In this document: positions 1 through 9,790 of the stretch, one piece after another | Layout of the letters: every line of letters starts with the position of its first letter | Position numbering within the stretch: position 1 is the first letter of the stretch | DNA from: Chitinophagaceae bacterium | GTDB lineage: Bacteria; Bacteroidota; Bacteroidia; Chitinophagales; Chitinophagaceae | Length of the DNA: 33,445 nt | Assembly (NCBI GenBank): GCA_025360525.1 | Contig: JANYCA010000111.1 | Location: forward strand, 1 to 33,445 | Direction of reading: 5' to 3' | Position numbers and translations under genes: made by a program | Notes under the pieces: model-generated | The model's database searches: none | The model's input: only the letters and a program-made list of their open reading frames with translations | What the model was told of the DNA's origin: nothing

Positions 1-644
1 GCGGAGTATTCTATGAAACAATTTTATATGGTGACTCAGCATGCAGGTTTGGGCTTTTTAGAGCTAAAGATATTTTCCACAATTTTGTAACAATGGGTTT
101 CATTCATTAAGCCGTATTACTGTTAATATAGATAACACTGACCTTCCTTTTTATAAACTGATAAAATTGAAAAAGCACTGGTGGTGGGCTTCTACAGCTT
201 AGTTTTAAGCAACAGCCGAATTTTGGAAGAAGGCAGAATAAAAGAAAGCAAACAGACAATTTGTATGCTCAGTTTGTACTAACGGGGTATGATGCAATGG
301 CAGCCTGTGTAAGGTATAGATTTTGATTCGATAAGAAGAACTGTATACTTTTAATGATACCACTTTATAAATGTCTTCATCAAATTCGAGATATCTGCAG
401 TCATAATTTGAAAAGGTTTTACTGTAATTAGGCTGTTAAATTATACTTATTAAAAAAATTAAAAAAGATTTTGGTGTTATTAATTTAATTTTATAACTTG
501 CTTCAGTAATTATTCTGATAGGGTGCATTTTCGAAACATACTGGTTAAAAAGCTCTTCGACTGAAATGCTCTTAAGAAAATTAGATGGTAGTTTATAATA
601 AATATCAATAAGTATTCAAAAATAAATATTAAATAGGTTAAGCA
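1..644. other. Non-coding leader region before the polysaccharide-utilisation locus
   Basis: No convincing gene is visible. One frame is open from base 1 to a TAA at 88-90 and could be the tail of a gene starting outside the window, but its 29 residues resemble nothing I recognise. The stretch from about 430 to 640 is very AT-rich and probably carries the promoter of the downstream lipoprotein gene. A weak candidate is a TTG near 475 followed about 19 bases later by TAACTTG (494-500), which lacks one T of the Bacteroidota TAnnTTTG box. No SusR, hybrid two-component or sigma/anti-sigma regulator is encoded here. Confidence 0.5.
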
Positions 645-1784
645 ATGAGAAGAATCATTTTATTCACCTTGGCATCCTGCTTTTTTCTAATTCAGTCATG
701 TAAAAAAGATGATGGAGCCAATCCTTACGATCAAAATACCCCCATAACAGTCTCGGCCATGCCGAAAATTTCATCGTTTTTGCCGCAAAGTGGTAAAACC
801 GGCGATACTGTTTACATTAAGGGCATCAATTTTACCAGCGCCATTGCGGTAACATTTGGTGGTAAAAGTGCTGGTTCCTTTTCCGTTACATCGGATTCTA
901 CCATAAGAGCTATCGTTGGTATTGGATCTACGGGTATGGTAGCAGTTACGAATGCAAAAGGTACAAAAACGCTTCCGGGGTTTACCTATGTAGTTCCCGT
1001 TCCACCTGTTACAAACGGTAACCTGGCCTTAAACAAGCCAGCAACTGCATCAACAAGTTTTAATGATCCGCAGCTATCAGTAGATGGAAACCTGGGAACC
1101 CGTTGGTCCCTTGCGGCAGCAACTGAAAATGAATGGTATAAAGTAGATCTTTTGGTGGTTAAAAAAATTAACCGTGTGGATATTAAATGGGAGGGCGCTT
1201 ATGCTTCTGAGTATGCCTTGCAGGTGTCTCTTGATAATGTAACATTTACAACTGTATATTCAACCAATGCAAGTCCTGGTGGGGACGTAAGTAACACCTT
1301 TATTCCGGTGAACGCCCGGTATGTAAAGATTTTGCTTATTAAAGGAGCATTACCATACCCAATGTCATTCTGGGAATTCGAAGTATATGCCGATCCTCCC
1401 CCTGTCAATTTAGCGTTAAATAAAACAGCTTCTGCATCAACGAGTTTCAATGATCCACAATTATCGATAGATGGAAACCTCGGCACACGTTGGTCACTGG
1501 CTGCTGCAACCGAAAACGAGTGGTATAAAGTAGACTTGGGAAAGGTTGAAAGTATTGGACGGATAGACATCAAGTGGGAAGGAGCTTATGCTTCAGAATA
1601 TGCGCTACAGGTATCAACTAATAATGTAACATTCACAACTGTATATTCAACAACGGCAAGTCCTGGTGGCGACGTAAGCAACACTTTTACTGCAGTGGAT
1701 GCAAGATATGTAAAGATTTTACTTATTAAAGGAGCATTACCCTATCCAATGTCATTCTGGGAATTTGAAGTATACAAAAAGTAA
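645..1784 (+). CDS. Surface lipoprotein with IPT/TIG domain and two F5/8-type C modules
   Basis: The protein has 379 residues. It starts with a lipoprotein signal peptide whose lipobox ends at Cys19 (LIQSC). The next residues, KKDDG, fit the Bacteroidota lipoprotein export signal, so surface exposure is expected. Residues about 40-115 look like an IPT/TIG immunoglobulin-like fold. Two F5/8-type C (discoidin, galactose-binding-like) modules follow at about 126-249 and 255-379, each starting NLALNK and ending in a conserved SFWEFEVY. No catalytic domain is visible, so a glycan-binding or surface glycan-binding-protein role in the SusCD locus is the best inference. The first module has VDLLVV where the other copies have VDLG, so the copies are not equally conserved. 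The next gene, 51 bases downstream, shares the same module. The domain family is fairly sure; the ligand is unknown. Confidence 0.85.
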   Translation: MRRIILFTLASCFFLIQSCKKDDGANPYDQNTPITVSAMPKISSFLPQSGKTGDTVYIKGINFTSAIAVTFGGKSAGSFSVTSDSTIRAIVGIGSTGMVAVTNAKGTKTLPGFTYVVPVPPVTNGNLALNKPATASTSFNDPQLSVDGNLGTRWSLAAATENEWYKVDLLVVKKINRVDIKWEGAYASEYALQVSLDNVTFTTVYSTNASPGGDVSNTFIPVNARYVKILLIKGALPYPMSFWEFEVYADPPPVNLALNKTASASTSFNDPQLSIDGNLGTRWSLAAATENEWYKVDLGKVESIGRIDIKWEGAYASEYALQVSTNNVTFTTVYSTTASPGGDVSNTFTAVDARYVKILLIKGALPYPMSFWEFEVYKK

Positions 1785-1835
1785 AATAATTTCAGCTGCA
1801 AGCACATCACTTTCTTAGAAATCAACTATAGTATT

Positions 1836-3440
1836 ATGACGAAAAGAAACATATTAATCACGTTGATAGCTGGCCTGTTGACTATCAGCACCGCCTGTCA
1901 AAAGGACAAGCATCCAGCTAAAATACCGGTCACAGATACTCCAGTTGAAGTATTAGTAAGTATCTATGATTCGGTGATATTTAACCAGGTTAGGTATATT
2001 CTTTCCACTCAATTGCCGAGTGGTGCTTTTAAAGATAATACCGAATCAAATAGTCGTATCACTCCATATTTTGCGAGCATTGCATGCCGTGCACTGCTTA
2101 AAAAGCCAACCAGCGAGAATGTGGCGGCTGTAAAAAAATATTTGATATGGTATATGAGTAAACTTAATGGCACTATTAACCCGAATACGGGCCGTACTGA
2201 AGTGCCGGGTTCGGTTTACGATTATTTTGCCCCTGGTGAAACTACTAACGGTACCTACGATTCAGTAGATTCCTATGCTGCATTATTTCTATCATTAATG
2301 AAAGAATTTGCAGAATTGTCAGCAGCAAATAAAGATTGGGCTAAAGGGTATGCTACACAGCTTAACCTGATCGGTAGTGCACTGGAGAAATGTGTAGATA
2401 ACGCAAGTAATAACGTTCCTACTACATTTGGCCCCGATGATAATGATGGGCTCTCAATAGATTCTTATGTTCATGGAGCCAAGTATACTATGGACAACTC
2501 AGAAGTAAATGAGGGTTTTAAATCGATGTTATGGTTGCAAACAAATGTATTGGGTGGTTCACAAACTGCTCATTTCACATCCCTTTTAGATGGCAACACC
2601 AATGCCATGGAGAGCCAGCTTTGGCGTGGTACCATGTATAACTGGAATGACGATGGAAGTGCTGGTGCGACTATTTCCAAATGGACCACCTTCTATGCGG
2701 ATGCCACCTGTCAATTGTATCCTGGTATATTTGGCGTAATTAGCCCCCTATCACCCCGTGCCAATCTTCTTTACAGCACATTCAACTTTTATTACCCGGC
2801 TTGGTCCGCTGGAACAATATACTCAGGAGCCTATCCATGGGCAATAGTAAGTTATGCCGCGGCTATAATCAACGATAAGGCCAGAGTGGATCAATATATA
2901 AATCATATACTGTCGATAAACCGGGGCGGTACCCAAAAAGAACTATGGTATGATGCTGAGGCGGCATACGTGATATTGGCAGCTGATAAAATGAAAAATC
3001 AAGGAAATACTCCTGTATTTGTTCCTACTCCGTATGTTCCGCCGCCAATCAATACAACGGGTAACATTGCTTTAAATAAAACGGCTACAGCATCAACGAG
3101 CTTTAATGATCCAAATTTGTCCATTGATGGAAACCTCACTACACGCTGGTCTTTGGCTGCGGCTACAGAAGGGGAGTGGTATATGGTTGATTTAGGCTCT
3201 GTTGGAAATGTTGGTCGTGTCGACATTAAGTGGGAGGGCGCTTACGCTACCGAATATGCCTTACAGGTTTCAACCGACAACGTAACCTTCACAAATGTTT
3301 TTTCAACAGTTGCCGGCATAGGTGGCAACACGAGTCATGCTTTCACAGTAGTTCAGGCACGATACGTAAAAATCTTGCTTAATAAGGGGGCACTTCCGTA
3401 TCCAATGTCATTTTGGGAATTCGAAGTTTATCATCAGTAA
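1836..3440 (+). CDS. Lipoprotein with helical, toroid-like body and C-terminal F5/8-type C module
   Basis: The protein has 534 residues with a lipobox ending at Cys21 (STAC). Residues about 40-390 form a mostly helical, aromatic-rich region with motifs such as LPSGAFKDN, DSVDSYAALFL and AYPWAIVSYAAA. This pattern recalls (alpha/alpha)n-barrel 'six-hairpin' glycosidases or lyases, but I cannot place it in a numbered GH or PL family, and the catalytic residues are not identifiable by eye. After a proline-rich linker (about 392-405), residues 410-534 are a third copy of the F5/8-type C module of the upstream gene. The gene lies 51 bases after that lipoprotein gene and 102 bases before susC, so it is probably co-transcribed. 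A surface enzyme or binding protein that acts on the glycan taken up by the SusCD pair is the likely role. Confidence 0.75.
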   Translation: MTKRNILITLIAGLLTISTACQKDKHPAKIPVTDTPVEVLVSIYDSVIFNQVRYILSTQLPSGAFKDNTESNSRITPYFASIACRALLKKPTSENVAAVKKYLIWYMSKLNGTINPNTGRTEVPGSVYDYFAPGETTNGTYDSVDSYAALFLSLMKEFAELSAANKDWAKGYATQLNLIGSALEKCVDNASNNVPTTFGPDDNDGLSIDSYVHGAKYTMDNSEVNEGFKSMLWLQTNVLGGSQTAHFTSLLDGNTNAMESQLWRGTMYNWNDDGSAGATISKWTTFYADATCQLYPGIFGVISPLSPRANLLYSTFNFYYPAWSAGTIYSGAYPWAIVSYAAAIINDKARVDQYINHILSINRGGTQKELWYDAEAAYVILAADKMKNQGNTPVFVPTPYVPPPINTTGNIALNKTATASTSFNDPNLSIDGNLTTRWSLAAATEGEWYMVDLGSVGNVGRVDIKWEGAYATEYALQVSTDNVTFTNVFSTVAGIGGNTSHAFTVVQARYVKILLNKGALPYPMSFWEFEVYHQ

Positions 3441-3542
3441 ATCTTAATTGAAAATCTTTCGCTATAAAATTAAATAAACAAAAAATTATAACAATCTGCA
3501 ATCATCATTAATGGCATTTACAAGCCTTAATAAATTTCAATT

Positions 3543-6500
3543 ATGAAAAAACTGTTTATAAAAAAACTGGTCTGTTGCTTGTCCCTTGTTTTTCTTCTCT
3601 TCTCACAAGGGCTTTGGGCGCAGGATTCCAGGGTTTCCGGCAAAGTTACTGACATAGAAGGCGCACCCTTAAGAGGAGTAACAGTAACAGTTAAAGAATC
3701 GGGCAAAGCCACGGCAACAAACGAAAAGGGAGAATTTCAATTGTCGGTTCCTGCTGTTCAAAGTACCATCACTTTTACATTTATTGGCTATGGTTCTAAA
3801 GATTACATAGTAAAGCCTGGTGAGTATACCAATGCTGTTTTAGAAACAGTGGCGGATGAATTAAAAACGGTTGTAGTCGTAGGGTATGGATCGGTTACCA
3901 GGAAGGAAATAACCGGGGCTGTTTCAGTTATTAAAGGCAGCGAATTAAGAAATATGCCGGTGAGGAGTGCTGTTGATATATTGCAGGGAAAAACAGCCGG
4001 TGTAACGGTTTCGCAAAGTAGTGGCAGCCCTGGTTCTGCATCAGTCGTGCGCATTAGGGGCGTTGGCTCGGTTAATGGAAGTACCGATCCACTGTATATA
4101 GTTGATGGCTTGCCTCAAACTGATATCAACTACCTTAACCCTAACGATATTGAAAGCATTGCTGTCCATAAAGATGCTTCAGTTGCAGCCATATACGGTT
4201 CACGGGCATCTAATGGGGTGATCATTGTCACTACAAAGTCGGGAGCAAAAAATGATAAAATATCTGTTTCGTACGACAGCTATTACGGTGCTCAATCTCC
4301 GTGGAAACGGCCATACATGCTTAACGCAACCGATTTTATAACCTATAAAAATCTTGCTGCAAGCAACGCTGGAGCGGCTCCGCAGCTTGACTTCTCATCG
4401 CAATCCAATATCGACTCTGTCCTCCGCTTTGTATCGGCTACAACAGGTCCGGATGGTACTGACTGGTGGAACGAAATTACCAGGTACAATGCACCTGTTC
4501 AAAATCATAACCTTAGTATAAGTGGAGGCAATAAATCCGTAAGCTTTTTATCAAGCCTGGGATATCTTAATCAAAAGGGTATTATTCAAGGCTCGGATTA
4601 TGGCCGGCTGTCCTGGCGTAATAACCTTAATGCCAAGGTTGGGTCAAGAATTAAATTAAGCTCCAATTTCGGTGTAATATATGAAGACCGCCAAACAATT
4701 GACGAAAACAACCCATTTACAGGTACCATCTTCAGCGGCATGACTGCTGATCCAATTACGCCTGTTTACCGGAATGATCTGCAGGGCCTTCCTTCTTTTT
4801 TAGGAGGTATTAAAAACGGCTATGAACCTAACAATGTCTTTTCCCAATACGCCGGAGTTTTATATTCCAATAAGCGCAACCCGGTAGCTCAGATAGAGCG
4901 GCTCCGGCAGAATAAATATGAAAGTTTGAGCCTGAAAGGTGGCATTACGGCAGAAATACAGCTATTGAAGCAACTTAGCTTCCAGATCCGTGGTGGTATG
5001 GATGTTAATAGATCTTTTACAAATGCATTTAACCCCAAATATTCTTTAAATTCATTTGATAACAGTATTTATAATACAGTTCTAAACGCTTCTTACATGA
5101 GTAATTATTTCGTATTGGAAAATACGCTTAACTATAACCAGACCTGGGGCAGCTATCATCTTACCGCATTAGCAGGTGTATCCGCAGAGGTAACAAAAGT
5201 ATCATCGTTCAGTGCGTCCATACAGGGGCTGGTTAACAACGATCAGGACATGCGTATCCTGAATGCCGGAACTATAAATCCTGCTGTTTTAGGATATCCA
5301 TTTTCCAATTCTTTAAATTCTTATTTTGGACGCTTAGGATTTGATTATGAAGGAAAATATATAGTCGCTGTTAATGTCCGCCGCGATGGCTCATCCAGGT
5401 TTGCGGAAGGTCATCGCTGGGGAACTTTTCCCTCTGTATCAGCTGCATGGCGGTTTACACAGGAATCATTATTTAAAGATGGTTCAAATAACTGGCTAAC
5501 AGATGGTAAAATAAGGGCTAGTTACGGTTTAATAGGTAATCAAAATATCGGCGGTGGTGCATATCTGTCAACCTATGGCAATTCAATTTATGACCGCTAT
5601 ATGTTTGGTGACAATAATACCCCTTACGTTGGCGCAGGTCGTATTTCAACCGGAAACGAACTACTGCGATGGGAGACATCAAAACAACTGGATATTGGTA
5701 TAGACCTGTCCATGTTTTCTAACAGGGTAACTTTTGTGGCAGATTATTTTGACAAGAGAGTTGAAGATATGCTGATGATAGTTCCCTTACCCACAGCGCT
5801 CGGATTTCCTAGCTCCCCTTATTCAAATGCAGGAAACATGCAAAATAAAGGTTGGGAATTTGAATTAGGATACAATAAAAACTTTGGCTCAGTAAGGTAT
5901 AGCATCAATGGAAACATTTCTGCTTATAAAAACAAGATACTCACTCTTGGTAACGGAGAGTCGATCTTTTCAACAGCACATTTAGGAGAGATCATCACTA
6001 AAACGCAAGTGGGCATGCCGGTGGGCTACTACTATGGCTATGTAACTAACGGGATATTTCAAAATGCAAAAGAGGTTGAAGGCAGCGCACAAAGAGATAT
6101 TTCAGCACCTGGCGATATACGCTTTAAAGATCTGAATGGCGACGACGTGTTGGATGCAAAAGATCGGACTATCATTGGTAATCCATGGCCGGATTTTGTG
6201 TACGGCCTTACCGGTAATATTGCCTATGGAGGTTTTGATCTGAGTTTATTTTTACAAGGTTCGCAGGGCAATGATGTAATGAATATACTACGTTATGATA
6301 CGGAATCGGGTACCGGTTATTATAATGCTCCAAAGGGTTTTCTGGATAAGTCCTGGAGCGGACCTGGCAGTACCGACAGGTATCATAAAATTTCTCAGAC
6401 TCAGGGTATCAACAATAGTGTGTCCGATTATTTTGTTGAGGACGGATCATACTTACGGATAAAGAATCTGCAATTAGGTTACAGTTTCAACGGAAAATTC

Positions 6501-6683
6501 ATGAAAAAGTTAAAGGTGGAGAAATTGAGGTTGTTTATTGGCGCACAAAACCTCGTTACAATTACCGGTTATTCGGGCCTAGATCCTGAGATTGGATCTG
6601 CTGATCCAAAACTTACAGGTATCGACCAGGGATATTATCCACAGGCAAGAACATTTATGTTTGGTATTAATGCAAAATTTTAA
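3543..6683 (+). CDS. SusC/RagA-family TonB-dependent outer-membrane transporter
   Basis: The protein has 1046 residues. A signal peptide ends near LWAQD. Residues about 29-100 form a carboxypeptidase-regulatory-like beta-sandwich (VSGKVTDIEGAPLRGVTV) typical of SusC proteins. A plug domain follows (about 110-235) with the SusC signatures VVVVGYGS, ITGAV, YIVDGLP, DIESI, KDASVAAIYGSRASNGVIIVTTK. The rest is a beta-barrel ending in a terminal aromatic (GINAKF). The length is normal for the family. It should import oligosaccharide across the outer membrane using TonB energy, with the SusD lipoprotein as its lid. The susD gene begins only 9 bases after the stop, so the two are translationally close. 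The substrate cannot be read from the sequence. Confidence 0.97.
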   Translation: MKKLFIKKLVCCLSLVFLLFSQGLWAQDSRVSGKVTDIEGAPLRGVTVTVKESGKATATNEKGEFQLSVPAVQSTITFTFIGYGSKDYIVKPGEYTNAVLETVADELKTVVVVGYGSVTRKEITGAVSVIKGSELRNMPVRSAVDILQGKTAGVTVSQSSGSPGSASVVRIRGVGSVNGSTDPLYIVDGLPQTDINYLNPNDIESIAVHKDASVAAIYGSRASNGVIIVTTKSGAKNDKISVSYDSYYGAQSPWKRPYMLNATDFITYKNLAASNAGAAPQLDFSSQSNIDSVLRFVSATTGPDGTDWWNEITRYNAPVQNHNLSISGGNKSVSFLSSLGYLNQKGIIQGSDYGRLSWRNNLNAKVGSRIKLSSNFGVIYEDRQTIDENNPFTGTIFSGMTADPITPVYRNDLQGLPSFLGGIKNGYEPNNVFSQYAGVLYSNKRNPVAQIERLRQNKYESLSLKGGITAEIQLLKQLSFQIRGGMDVNRSFTNAFNPKYSLNSFDNSIYNTVLNASYMSNYFVLENTLNYNQTWGSYHLTALAGVSAEVTKVSSFSASIQGLVNNDQDMRILNAGTINPAVLGYPFSNSLNSYFGRLGFDYEGKYIVAVNVRRDGSSRFAEGHRWGTFPSVSAAWRFTQESLFKDGSNNWLTDGKIRASYGLIGNQNIGGGAYLSTYGNSIYDRYMFGDNNTPYVGAGRISTGNELLRWETSKQLDIGIDLSMFSNRVTFVADYFDKRVEDMLMIVPLPTALGFPSSPYSNAGNMQNKGWEFELGYNKNFGSVRYSINGNISAYKNKILTLGNGESIFSTAHLGEIITKTQVGMPVGYYYGYVTNGIFQNAKEVEGSAQRDISAPGDIRFKDLNGDDVLDAKDRTIIGNPWPDFVYGLTGNIAYGGFDLSLFLQGSQGNDVMNILRYDTESGTGYYNAPKGFLDKSWSGPGSTDRYHKISQTQGINNSVSDYFVEDGSYLRIKNLQLGYSFNGKFMKKLKVEKLRLFIGAQNLVTITGYSGLDPEIGSADPKLTGIDQGYYPQARTFMFGINAKF

Positions 6684-6692
6684 AACATTACA

Positions 6693-8282
6693 ATGAAAAA
6701 ATCACTTTATATAATTACGTCCATCATTATGCTTGGACTACTATCCTGTAAAAAAGATTTTCTTAACCGGCCACCCCTTGGTGTTCAAACAGAGGAGAAC
6801 TTTTTTAAATCGCCGGGTGCCGCTTTAAAAACAGTGGTGAAATGTTACCAGGTTTTTAATGCCGCTTACGGGTATGAAGCACCTCGGGCCGAGTTAGGTA
6901 ATATGGCGACTGACGACAGTGAAAAAGGTGGGTCAGATGCTGGCGATCGCCCTTTTGTAACTGACCTTGGATATGCAAGAGCATTAGCCAGCAATCCAAG
7001 TCTGGAGGGCTTTTGGTCAACATGTTACCTGGGCATTGGTAACTGCAATGTGGGCTTAGACAATTTCCCCTTGAATAAATTATTAGATGAAAATGGCTAC
7101 GAACTAACGAGCCAGGTACGGGAGCGTTACATGGGGGAGATGAAATTTTTAAGGGCTTATCTCTATTTTGAACTGGTACGTGTTTTTGGCGGCGTGCCAC
7201 TTTTACAGAAAACGCCCACTGTTAATGACGGTAAAACGCTGGTAAGAGCAAGTGCTACAGAAGTATTCGAATTCATCATAAAAGATTTGGAAGACGCTGC
7301 ATTAACCCTTTCTGCAAAAAAAGATATGTCTTCTGCCGAGCTGGGCCGTGCCAGTAAAGAGGCTGCGTGGGCCATGCAAGCCAGGGTCTTTCTTTATTTT
7401 GGAAAAGATAAAGTGGCACTTTTAGAAAAAGCAAGGGATGCTGCAAAAAAGGTAATAGATCAAAATGTTTTTTCCCTGGCTCCTGAATTTCAAGACCTGT
7501 TTTTAGAGAATGGGTATAAGACCAAGGAACCTGTTTTCTCGATCATAAAAGGTGACAATCCCGCCTTAAATATATACGGGGCTTTTACACCTACTTATTC
7601 ATCTCCACGAGGAGCCACCGGGGCCTATGGATTTGATCAACCCACCAAGAATTTGGTGAATGAATTTGAACCCGGAGATCCACGTTTATTGTTTACCGTT
7701 ATTGAACCCGGAGACGTTTTTCCAAAAGCTTCAGGCCAGGAAGTTTTAGATTTCTCGTCTTACCCGAGTACAGGATTTCACAATCGTAAAAGTTATTTGC
7801 CACCTACACGACGTGGTGCAGGATGGGGAGATGATGCATGGACCTTTCACCCTATCCGGTATGCTGATGTTCTTTTAATGTACGCTGAAGCTTTGTTGCA
7901 AAGCGGCGGAAGTAAACTGGACGTTGCTGAAAATATCAATCTGGTGAGGCGCAGGGCGAGTAGTTCACGAAGAACCGATATAGAGGCAATTAGCCGAGTA
8001 CGGGTTATTGAAAATATCCCACTACCAGATGTTAAAGCTTCGGATGATTTGTTCAAGGCTATTCAACATGAACGCCGTACTGAGTTTGCAATGGAATACC
8101 AGCGTTTATATGACCTGCAGAGATGGGATTCGTATATCGAGACCATGATTAATTATTCATCTTTTCCACTATCGAATGGTAAAGGCGCTGGTTTTAAAAA
8201 AGGCGTAAACGAGTTGTTCCCCATTCCACAGACAGAAATCGATAGATCAGGAGGCTCCACTGTACAAAATACCGGTTACTAA
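6693..8282 (+). CDS. SusD/RagB-family nutrient-binding outer-membrane lipoprotein
   Basis: The protein has 529 residues. The lipobox ends at Cys19 (GLLSC), followed by KKDFLNRPPLG, the characteristic SusD N-terminus. An N-terminal SusD-like helical region contains the RAYLYFELVRVFGGVPLL signature (about 150-170). The C-terminal RagB/SusD region contains YADVLLMYAEALLQ, INLVRRRA and the EHRRTEFAMEYQRLYDLQRW-like segment, ending with FPIPQTEID. It sits on the surface, caps the SusC barrel and binds the glycan before import. Its position immediately after susC is the standard arrangement. Confidence 0.97.
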   Translation: MKKSLYIITSIIMLGLLSCKKDFLNRPPLGVQTEENFFKSPGAALKTVVKCYQVFNAAYGYEAPRAELGNMATDDSEKGGSDAGDRPFVTDLGYARALASNPSLEGFWSTCYLGIGNCNVGLDNFPLNKLLDENGYELTSQVRERYMGEMKFLRAYLYFELVRVFGGVPLLQKTPTVNDGKTLVRASATEVFEFIIKDLEDAALTLSAKKDMSSAELGRASKEAAWAMQARVFLYFGKDKVALLEKARDAAKKVIDQNVFSLAPEFQDLFLENGYKTKEPVFSIIKGDNPALNIYGAFTPTYSSPRGATGAYGFDQPTKNLVNEFEPGDPRLLFTVIEPGDVFPKASGQEVLDFSSYPSTGFHNRKSYLPPTRRGAGWGDDAWTFHPIRYADVLLMYAEALLQSGGSKLDVAENINLVRRRASSSRRTDIEAISRVRVIENIPLPDVKASDDLFKAIQHERRTEFAMEYQRLYDLQRWDSYIETMINYSSFPLSNGKGAGFKKGVNELFPIPQTEIDRSGGSTVQNTGY

Positions 8283-8341
8283 TAATTGAATTATTGAGTT
8301 TCTCTGGCTCTATGCCACGTTAACACACAAAGCTCTGAAAG

Positions 8342-9760
8342 ATGAAAAGACAAAGTTTTATATTAGTGATTTCCCTGTTATTCAGTTTGATGAATGAACT
8401 GTATGCACAGGTCGGGCAATTTGCTAAACCTGAAATCAGTTTAACGCTCATTCCTCCCTCTCCGGTAACCGACCAGATAGTACTGGATGTAAGGGCTGCG
8501 ATATACAATAATACCAAAGCAAGTAAAACAATTAAGGTTCGTATTTATCTTGATAAAGAAGACAAGTCGAATTTGCTGTACCAGCGTAATTTTGTCCTTG
8601 CCGGAAAGGCAAATGCCGGTATTAAATTTCCCTGGAAAACAAAAGGCCATGCCGGTGATCACAAAATAATCATGGTGACTACTTCCGGAAAAAAAATCTT
8701 GCTTACCGAAAGACCGATGCAGGTGATACCATCCAACATACGCTCTACCCGGCGTATTGATGGCGCCTGGCTTGGCTTTTATCATTGGAGTGAAGACGAA
8801 GGCAAGTATTGGAATTCGGAACTAAAAAAAGCAACTGATGCACAATGGGGCGAAATGATGGATGCGCAACATGGGCTTGAGATGAATATCATAGTGATCC
8901 AGGATGTTATTCGCAATCCCACGGCATACGCTGGCAAACATAATATTGAAAAAGAAGGTTACAAAGGTGTGCCTTATTATCCTTCTAAACTCTTCCCGGG
9001 AAAAGTACCCATTGCGGCTGTTGATCCACTTGAAGCCGTGCTGGCACAGGCAGATAAAAATGGTATGAATGTGTTTGTAGGCGTAGGGGCGTATGCATGG
9101 TTTGATTTTACATTGGGCTCACTTAGGTGGCATAAAAAACTTGCAACAGAACTCTGGGATAAATACGGACATCATCGTTCTTTTTACGGATGGTATGTGA
9201 GTGAAGAACAGGATGGTGGGCTTGGCGATGCGCAGGCCAGAAAGGATATTGTACATTTCTTTAAGGAGTTCAGCGCATTTATAAAAGCCAAAACTCCAGA
9301 CAAGCCGATTATGCTTGCCACCAATTCACATAACGTGAGGGGAGCTGAAGAAATCTATCGCAAATTGTTACCTAACCTCGATATTTTGTGTCCGTTTGGA
9401 TTTCATCGTATGCCTGCCACCGATCTTACCGGCGAACAGTCTGCTGCTAAATTGCAGGCGCTCTGCAACGAGGCTGGATCACATCTCTGGATGGATATGG
9501 AAGTATTTGATTTTGCTGAAAAAAATGCACTCGTACCGCGGCCAATTGGCGGGCTGCTAAGTGATTTGCATCGCTTCCCTAATTTTGAAAAGATACTATG
9601 TTACCAATTTCCAGGCTTGTTGAACAGTCCCGATATGTCAATTAAACCCGGCGGGCCTAATACGGTGAAGTTGTACCTCGATTATAAGCAATATCTGGAC
9701 TCCGTAAAGATTAGCGGCTATCAGCCGGTTGCGGATACTACCGAATTACGTACCAAATAA
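8342..9760 (+). CDS. Secreted DUF4434-like protein, possible TIM-barrel glycosidase
   Basis: The protein has 472 residues. An N-terminal signal peptide ends near ELYAQ. Residues about 30-130 look like a beta-sandwich domain. Residues about 137-440 (from IDGAWLGFYHWSEDEGKYW) resemble the DUF4434 family, whose members are predicted TIM barrels related to glycoside hydrolases. The segment GWYVSEEQDGG, at about 280, resembles the beta-strand-4 catalytic-acid region of clan GH-A-like enzymes (compare GWYxxDE), with tandem Glu residues as candidate acids. WMDMEVFDF near 385 may carry a second acidic residue. It lies 59 bases after susD and 30 bases before the epimerase gene. A periplasmic or surface enzyme that trims the imported glycan is an inference; substrate and activity are unknown. 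Confidence 0.7.
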   Translation: MKRQSFILVISLLFSLMNELYAQVGQFAKPEISLTLIPPSPVTDQIVLDVRAAIYNNTKASKTIKVRIYLDKEDKSNLLYQRNFVLAGKANAGIKFPWKTKGHAGDHKIIMVTTSGKKILLTERPMQVIPSNIRSTRRIDGAWLGFYHWSEDEGKYWNSELKKATDAQWGEMMDAQHGLEMNIIVIQDVIRNPTAYAGKHNIEKEGYKGVPYYPSKLFPGKVPIAAVDPLEAVLAQADKNGMNVFVGVGAYAWFDFTLGSLRWHKKLATELWDKYGHHRSFYGWYVSEEQDGGLGDAQARKDIVHFFKEFSAFIKAKTPDKPIMLATNSHNVRGAEEIYRKLLPNLDILCPFGFHRMPATDLTGEQSAAKLQALCNEAGSHLWMDMEVFDFAEKNALVPRPIGGLLSDLHRFPNFEKILCYQFPGLLNSPDMSIKPGGPNTVKLYLDYKQYLDSVKISGYQPVADTTELRTK

Positions 9761-9790
9761 ACTCAACTTCTTACTTAACACAAGAATGCT

